Source of the DNA: Gillisia sp. Hel1_33_143
GTDB taxonomy: Bacteria > Bacteroidota > Bacteroidia > Flavobacteriales > Flavobacteriaceae
NCBI RefSeq assembly: GCF_900104765.1
Contig: NZ_LT629737.1
Location: 1,612,001-1,676,000 of the forward strand
Direction of reading: 5' to 3'
DNA: 64,000 nt
Positions 61,001-64,000 of this stretch are shown piece after piece; position 1 is the stretch's first letter; every line of letters starts with the position of its first letter. The notes beneath the pieces are model-generated. The model was not told the origin of the DNA, ran no database searches, and saw only the letters and a list, made by a program, of their open reading frames with translations. Both the position numbers and the translations under genes were made by a program.

Positions 61001-61101
61001 ACCAACTTTTGAACATGATTTTCCTTGGCCAGTTCCAGTAAATCAATTTCTGAAAAAGTGCCGAAGCGCATGCTATAATATGTGTGGTTATTTAGATACA
61101 A
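58066..61101 (-). CDS. DnaE2/ImuC-like DNA polymerase III alpha (1011 aa)
   Basis: An N-terminal PHP-like domain (NNHTYYSMRFGTFSE, the usual first His replaced by Asn), polymerase palm with PDFDIDF (Asp352, 354 and 356), fingers region, and a C-terminal OB fold (ILIYGYLVTVKNTKTAKGDR). At 1011 residues it is shorter than replicative DnaE and fits error-prone DnaE2/ImuC. It would extend past lesions with DinB/ImuB. It starts 115 bp after dinB. Confidence 0.85.
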   Translation of the reverse strand: MYLNNHTYYSMRFGTFSEIDLLELAKENHVQKLVLTDINNTSACLNFVRKASEYNIAPVLGIDFRNGAQQQFVAIAKNNEGFKELNDYLSTHLHQKSKIPEKAPVFKEAFVIYPFEKIMAAEITQFQPNEFIGVSVSELRKLRFSKLRELTTKLVVLQPVTFRNKRDFNAHRLLRAIDNNTILSKLQPEEQAGIDERMLPLEQLKEKFEDFPFILENTQKLLDECQINFDFSANRKPQNQQIFRESRASDEQLLDELCQKAVSFRYPEAKEEVYTRMNSELKVIKQLNFVSYFLLNWRICEYAREKGYFYVGRGSGANSIVAYLLQITEVDPIELDLYFERFINEYRTSPPDFDIDFAWNDRADITRFIFEEFPNTALLATYNTFQYKAVIRELGKVFGLPKEDIDKLCDGYLPKSEIDNLHKIVLKYGDLIQGMPNYISIHAGGILISDKPLTYFSALDLPPKGFPTVQFDMVIAEDVGLYKFDILAQRGLGKIRDSLEIIEQNQPNAAPFDIHDIHKMKEDPNINKLVREASCIGCFYVESPAMRMLLRKLQTDTYLGLVAASSIIRPGVAKSGMMREYIMRHRYPERRSNAHPELARIMPDTYGIMVYQEDVIKVAHYFAGLSLGEADVLRRGMSGKYRSRAEFQQVEEKFISNCKEKKIAEKTIFEVWDQIKSFAGYAFAKGHSASYAVESYQSLFLKTYFPLEYMVATLNNGGGFYSPEMYVHEAKMQGATIEPPCINKGDFHNTIQGKTIYLGFGYLKELEQRAAQRIIENRNFHGAFKSLEDFINRVSIGIEQLSILIRINSFRFTGVDKYKLLWEAHFKLSKAPKRPDQLPLFVPKHKNFTLPALNTTSLEEAFEQIELLGFPLCGHFELLKEDPKTTHGQKDLKDFLNRNILIYGYLVTVKNTKTAKGDRMHFGTFIDSQGQFFDTILFPPVAKKFSFRGPGVYALFGKVTEEFDFLSIEVSKMRKESYITDPRFAEENLATGHRLEKMKSLEERKEVHTKS

Positions 61102-61216
61102 GCTAATAGGGAGTAATTAGTAGTTAGTATGGAGTAGTGAGTATTCAGTGTTTGGTTGTTGTTGATTTTTTATACTTATATTTTTTTCATTCTTCTTTTA
61201 AAATTTCAATTTTCAA

Positions 61217-62431
61217 TTACTGTTTTCTATGTGCTAAGACCACCGGAGGTTCTCCGTTAAAAGGATTGGTAAAGCGGCCAATGGTTTTTGCACCCATGGA
61301 TGCAGCCCGTATCACACTTCTGTCTCCATACCTGTTTCTTATTTTATCCATTGCATTGTAGAGGTGAAGTACTTCTTCATTGTCATCAAATAGATTGATC
61401 TGATAATTTCCTCCTGCTAAATGGCTAAATCTTATTCCTATTAAGCGTACCAGCAACCTTCGGTTATAAAGCTTTTTAAAAATATCTTGTATGAGCGGTA
61501 TCAAAACATGATCTGCACTGGTATAAGGAATTTTAAGCTGCTTGGTATACGTATTGAAATCTGAATATCGAATCTTCACCGCTACACAAGAAGTAAGTTT
61601 ATCTCCACGCCTTAATTGATAGGCGAGATTTTCTGTCATAGCAATTAAGATGGCAGAAAGTCGCTGTACATCTATAGTATCCTTATCAAAAGTTCGCTCT
61701 GTAGAAATAGATTTACGCTCTGAATAGGGAATAACGGGGGTATGATCTATTCCCTGTGCTCTGTTCCAAATAGTAGTACCGTTAGACCCTAAAACCTTCT
61801 GCATCATTTCCAGCGGCATTTCCTGAATGGTCTTGATCTGGCGTACTCCTAAATTCCGAAGGGTTTGATAGGTTTTATCTCCCACCATGGGTATCTTTTT
61901 TACTGAAAGTGGTGCTAAAAACTCTTTTTCAAAACCAGAATCTATTTTGAGCTGATTGTTGGGTTTTGCCTCATTGGTAGCTACTTTAGATACGATCTTA
62001 TTCACAGAAAGGCCAAAAGAGATGGGAAGTCCGGTTTCTCGGGTGATCTTTTTTCTCAATTCTGAAGCATATTTATAACAACCAAAAAAGCGATCCATTC
62101 CGGTGAGATCTGCGTAAAACTCATCGATGCTCGATTTTTCAAATAGCGGAACATCGATTTTGATAATATCTGTTACATCTTTAGAATATTTGGTATACGT
62201 GCTTGCGTTTCCTCTAATAACTGTAGCCTCCGGGCAGAGTTGTTTAGCTAATTTCATAGACATTCCGGAGTGCACCCCAAAAGCACGCGTTTCATAACTA
62301 CAAGCAGCAACCACCCCACGATCGCTAGTACCACCCACCAATAGCGGTCTATGTTGAAGGCGCGTATCTATTAACCTTTCTACAGAAACATAGAAAGTAT
62401 CAAGATCTAGATGTAACACGGTTTTCTCCAT
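61217..62431 (-). CDS. dinB: DinB-family Y polymerase
   Basis: 404 residues. Catalytic residues in the palm: Asp9/Asp11 in HLDLDTFYVSVERL and the acidic pair in SSIDEFYADLTG near residue 104. The little-finger domain is near the C-terminus. Y polymerases bypass damaged bases. It is first in a damage-response operon, next to a LexA-like repressor on the other strand, sharing operator palindromes. Confidence 0.9.
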   Translation of the reverse strand: MEKTVLHLDLDTFYVSVERLIDTRLQHRPLLVGGTSDRGVVAACSYETRAFGVHSGMSMKLAKQLCPEATVIRGNASTYTKYSKDVTDIIKIDVPLFEKSSIDEFYADLTGMDRFFGCYKYASELRKKITRETGLPISFGLSVNKIVSKVATNEAKPNNQLKIDSGFEKEFLAPLSVKKIPMVGDKTYQTLRNLGVRQIKTIQEMPLEMMQKVLGSNGTTIWNRAQGIDHTPVIPYSERKSISTERTFDKDTIDVQRLSAILIAMTENLAYQLRRGDKLTSCVAVKIRYSDFNTYTKQLKIPYTSADHVLIPLIQDIFKKLYNRRLLVRLIGIRFSHLAGGNYQINLFDDNEEVLHLYNAMDKIRNRYGDRSVIRAASMGAKTIGRFTNPFNGEPPVVLAHRKQ

Positions 62432-62473
62432 AATTTCTTTTCCTTTTGATATTAGCTCAAATTGGAATCTTTA

Positions 62474-62481
62474 CAAAATTA
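62474..62481 (-). promoter_or_regulatory. dinB promoter -7 element
   Basis: Minus-strand TAATTTTG matches TAnnTTTG, about 43 bases upstream of the dinB ATG, immediately beside operator palindrome 62482-62494. Confidence 0.6.
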
Positions 62482-62537
62482 TGGAATAATTCCATTAAAT
62501 AGGAAATAATCCAATGTTAAAATTGGACTTATTCCAA
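62482..62537. promoter_or_regulatory. Three LexA-like operator palindromes
   Basis: TGGAATAATTCCA (62482-62494, near-perfect palindrome), GGAAATAATCC (62502-62512) and TTGGACTTATTCCAA (62523-62537) share the pattern T-GGA-x(5-7)-TCC-A. They lie between divergent dinB and repressor genes, with centres about 19 and 23 bases apart, and overlap the promoters of both. Confidence 0.8.
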
Positions 62538-62544
62538 AAAAAGT

Positions 62545-62552
62545 TATATTTG
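62545..62552 (+). promoter_or_regulatory. Repressor promoter -7, leaderless transcript likely
   Basis: TATATTTG is a perfect TAnnTTTG element, with TTGG about 19 bases upstream (62523-62526). It ends four bases before the ATG at 62556, so the transcript would start at or near the start codon. Confidence 0.7.
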
Positions 62553-62555
62553 TGT

Positions 62556-63323
62556 ATGGGAACAGATGTAACACTGGAGGTTAAGCGCTTTAAAGAAATT
62601 CGTGAAGACCATAATTTTACCCAGACCGAGTTTGCGGAATTACTGGGAATTAAAAATTCTACTGCTGATATTGAGCGTGGAAGAACAAAGCTATCTGGCA
62701 AGATGGTAGCAGAATTACTGCGCCAGTTTGGGGTGAATCCGCTTTGGATCTTTGGCGATAGCAATCAGAAATTCTTACCAATTAATAGAGGAGACGTAAG
62801 TCCAAAGGTGGTTACTGTAAATAGTGGGGAAGAAGAGAATATTGTGTTGGTAAATCAAAAGGCGGCAGCCGGATATCCTCATAATGTTCAAGATGTAGAG
62901 TGGTATCATCAACTTCCTGCTTTCGATATTCCTTTACCAGAATATAGAAATGCCAGTTATAGAGGATTTCAAGTGGAAGGAGATAGTATGATGCCTAATC
63001 TAAGACCCGGAGAATGGGTGTTAGGGAAAGCTATTTCCAGTGTTAATGAAGTGAGTTATAGTAAGATTTATGTAGTAGTATTATATGATTCTGTACTGGT
63101 AAAGAAAATTCAGAAATTAGAAGACCCACAAAAAGCCGTGCTAATCTCTTTAAATGAAGAATATGCACCCATTCAAATTCAGGTAAATGATATTCAAGAA
63201 CTGTGGCAAATTAATAGTAAATTGACTTTTAGTGTAGATGCTACTTCAGAAAGTGGATTGTTAAGGCAACTACAACAATCTATGGATGAGCTTAAAAGCG
63301 AGTTCAAAACTTTAAAACAATAA
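62556..63323 (+). CDS. LexA-like S24 repressor with HTH (255 aa)
   Basis: The start is set at ATG 62556 (MGTDVTLEVKRFKEIRED), after the operator; an upstream ATG overlaps the operators. An XRE-type HTH domain (about 8-65) is joined to an S24 peptidase domain with Ser144 in VEGDSMMPN, Lys183/184 in VLVKKIQ, and a cleavage-like Ala-Gly at about 105-106 (QKAAAGYP). This is the self-cleaving SOS/CI design. It should repress the divergent dinB operon and itself. Confidence 0.88.
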   Translation: MGTDVTLEVKRFKEIREDHNFTQTEFAELLGIKNSTADIERGRTKLSGKMVAELLRQFGVNPLWIFGDSNQKFLPINRGDVSPKVVTVNSGEEENIVLVNQKAAAGYPHNVQDVEWYHQLPAFDIPLPEYRNASYRGFQVEGDSMMPNLRPGEWVLGKAISSVNEVSYSKIYVVVLYDSVLVKKIQKLEDPQKAVLISLNEEYAPIQIQVNDIQELWQINSKLTFSVDATSESGLLRQLQQSMDELKSEFKTLKQ

Positions 63324-63355
63324 AAAAATCCATCCCTTTATAGGATGGATTTTTT
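63323..63355 (+). terminator. Terminator after the S24 repressor
   Basis: AAAAAATCCATCC and GGATGGATTTTTT form a 13-bp stem with a 7-base loop, ending in a T run. Confidence 0.9.
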
Positions 63356-63381
63356 GGTTTAAGTTGGATTGAAAATGCGAG

Positions 63382-63501
63382 TTAATCTACTGCATCTTCA
63401 ACATCATCTGCTACTTTCTCTACAGTAGATTTCTCTCTGCAAGAAGTAAAGGCAATACTTGTTGTAAAAGTAAGTGCCATCAATAAGATTAATCTTTTCA
63501 T
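63382..63501 (-). CDS. Very small lipoprotein (39 aa)
   Basis: ATG at 63501 to TAA at 63382. The signal ends at a lipobox TSCRE and the mature part is 20 residues, KSTVEKVADDVEDAVD in style. It resembles the acidic lipoproteins nearby but lacks the long helix, so it may be a shortened paralogue. Length is below usual cut-offs, but the lipobox is clear. Confidence 0.6.
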   Translation of the reverse strand: MKRLILLMALTFTTSIAFTSCREKSTVEKVADDVEDAVD

Positions 63502-63563
63502 AATTTAAATTTTAAAACATTCAATTGGTTAGTTGAACTTAAGAAAGCTTAAAAAAAGCGATA

Positions 63564-63809
63564 TTACATATCGTCATTTCCTTCAACTTCATCTTCTACT
63601 TCGTTAGCTGCATTATTAACTGCATCTCCTGCATCGTTAGCTGCATCTTCAACGTCATCTGCCACGTCGTCCATGTCATCTTCAACATCATCCATATCAT
63701 CGCTTACCTCCATTTTATCGTCAGAGTCTGCAGTGTTGGTATCTCTACATGAAGTGAAAACTGCAGATAAAGAAAAAGCTGTTGCTAATACTAGAATTGA
63801 TTTTTTCAT
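63564..63809 (-). CDS. Acidic Asp/Ala-rich small lipoprotein (81 aa)
   Basis: Lipobox TSCRD, followed by a repetitive acidic domain with DDMDDVEDDMDDVADDVEDA patterns about every 7-8 residues. Same length as the 55389 and 55720 proteins. The heptad-like acidic repeats suggest a helical or calcium-binding surface. Function unknown. Confidence 0.7.
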   Translation of the reverse strand: MKKSILVLATAFSLSAVFTSCRDTNTADSDDKMEVSDDMDDVEDDMDDVADDVEDAANDAGDAVNNAANEVEDEVEGNDDM

Positions 63810-63915
63810 AATTATTTGTTTTATCAGGTTTAATATTGGTTAGTTCGTTTATTTATTAATTAGCAATAATATATAAAATTAAGTAAATTTCAATATAAAA
63901 TGTAAGAATATACAA

Positions 63916-64000
63916 TTAATTGTCGTCTCCTATAGTTTCGATCTTTTTATCGATTTCTTTATTAACCTCTCCATCTACCTTTTTAGCAGTTCTTTCTAAG
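63916..64000 (-). CDS. Partial acidic/basic helical protein, 5' end outside window
   Basis: Only the C-terminal 27 residues are visible, ending VNKEIDKKIETIGDDN before TAA at 63916. The charged helical end resembles the nearby small lipoproteins, and it may be another member. The start lies to the right of the window. Confidence 0.45.
   Translation of the reverse strand, partial: LERTAKKVDGEVNKEIDKKIETIGDDN

Noticed and set aside
62514-62555. Upstream ATG (62514) as start of the S24 repressor
   Set aside because: It lies within the operators and the extra N-terminal residues do not match an HTH start; ATG 62556 fits the promoter.

Overview
The window is AT-rich DNA from a member of the Bacteroidota, most likely Flavobacteriaceae. 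Evidence for this: promoter -7 elements of the form TAnnTTTG, lipoproteins with short 'SCRE'-type lipoboxes, DUF5916 and BACON-like proteins, and a host tRNA-Leu(UAA) 3' half without an encoded CCA. Identifications were made by reading the proteins; no database search was possible.

About 1-39,693 is most of a temperate tailed prophage. Its left end, probably with the integrase, lies outside the window. Its right end is a displaced 3' half of tRNA-Leu(UAA) (attR, 39,639-39,693). From right to left it holds: a possible lysogenic-conversion gene (38,870-39,523); an immunity region (37,100-38,662) with a CI-like repressor, a Cro-position protein and palindromic AGTGTA operators; a long leftward early operon (28,163-37,382) of small proteins, a probable replication initiator and an NdpA/NA37-like nucleoid protein; a structural module (19,972-27,603) with ClpP-type prohead protease/scaffold, major capsid, probable tail tube and a ParB-DNA methyltransferase fusion; a rightward packaging island (17,378-19,958) with terminase; then a second leftward late module (678-17,348) with portal, collagen-like and TIG adhesins, a lysis cassette (holin candidate, GH108 endolysin, likely unimolecular spanin), tape measure and tail-tip proteins including one with BACON-like domains. 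No tail sheath was seen, so a siphovirus-like morphology is inferred.

From 39.8 kb rightward is host chromosome: an FdhF/YdeP-type molybdopterin oxidoreductase with a small partner and MobA; a DUF3891 protein; a Ku-LigD non-homologous end-joining pair; an old-yellow-enzyme reductase; a VanX-like D-Ala-D-Ala dipeptidase; a large metzincin lipoprotein; a DUF5916 outer-membrane protein; small acidic lipoproteins; and an SOS-like mutagenesis/repair operon (DinB, DnaE2-like polymerase, radical SAM repair protein and its DUF4130 partner) divergent from a LexA-like S24 repressor, with clear palindromic operators between them.

The least explained signals are phage sequence motifs rather than single genes: ACTAACGCAAA placed before five early genes, TGTCCTTTTTT before late transcription units, a 95-bp inverted repeat abutting the start codon of the methyltransferase, a cluster of malformed tRNA-like structures beside a palindrome-rich region, and a 108-bp inverted-repeat element at 28.0 kb.
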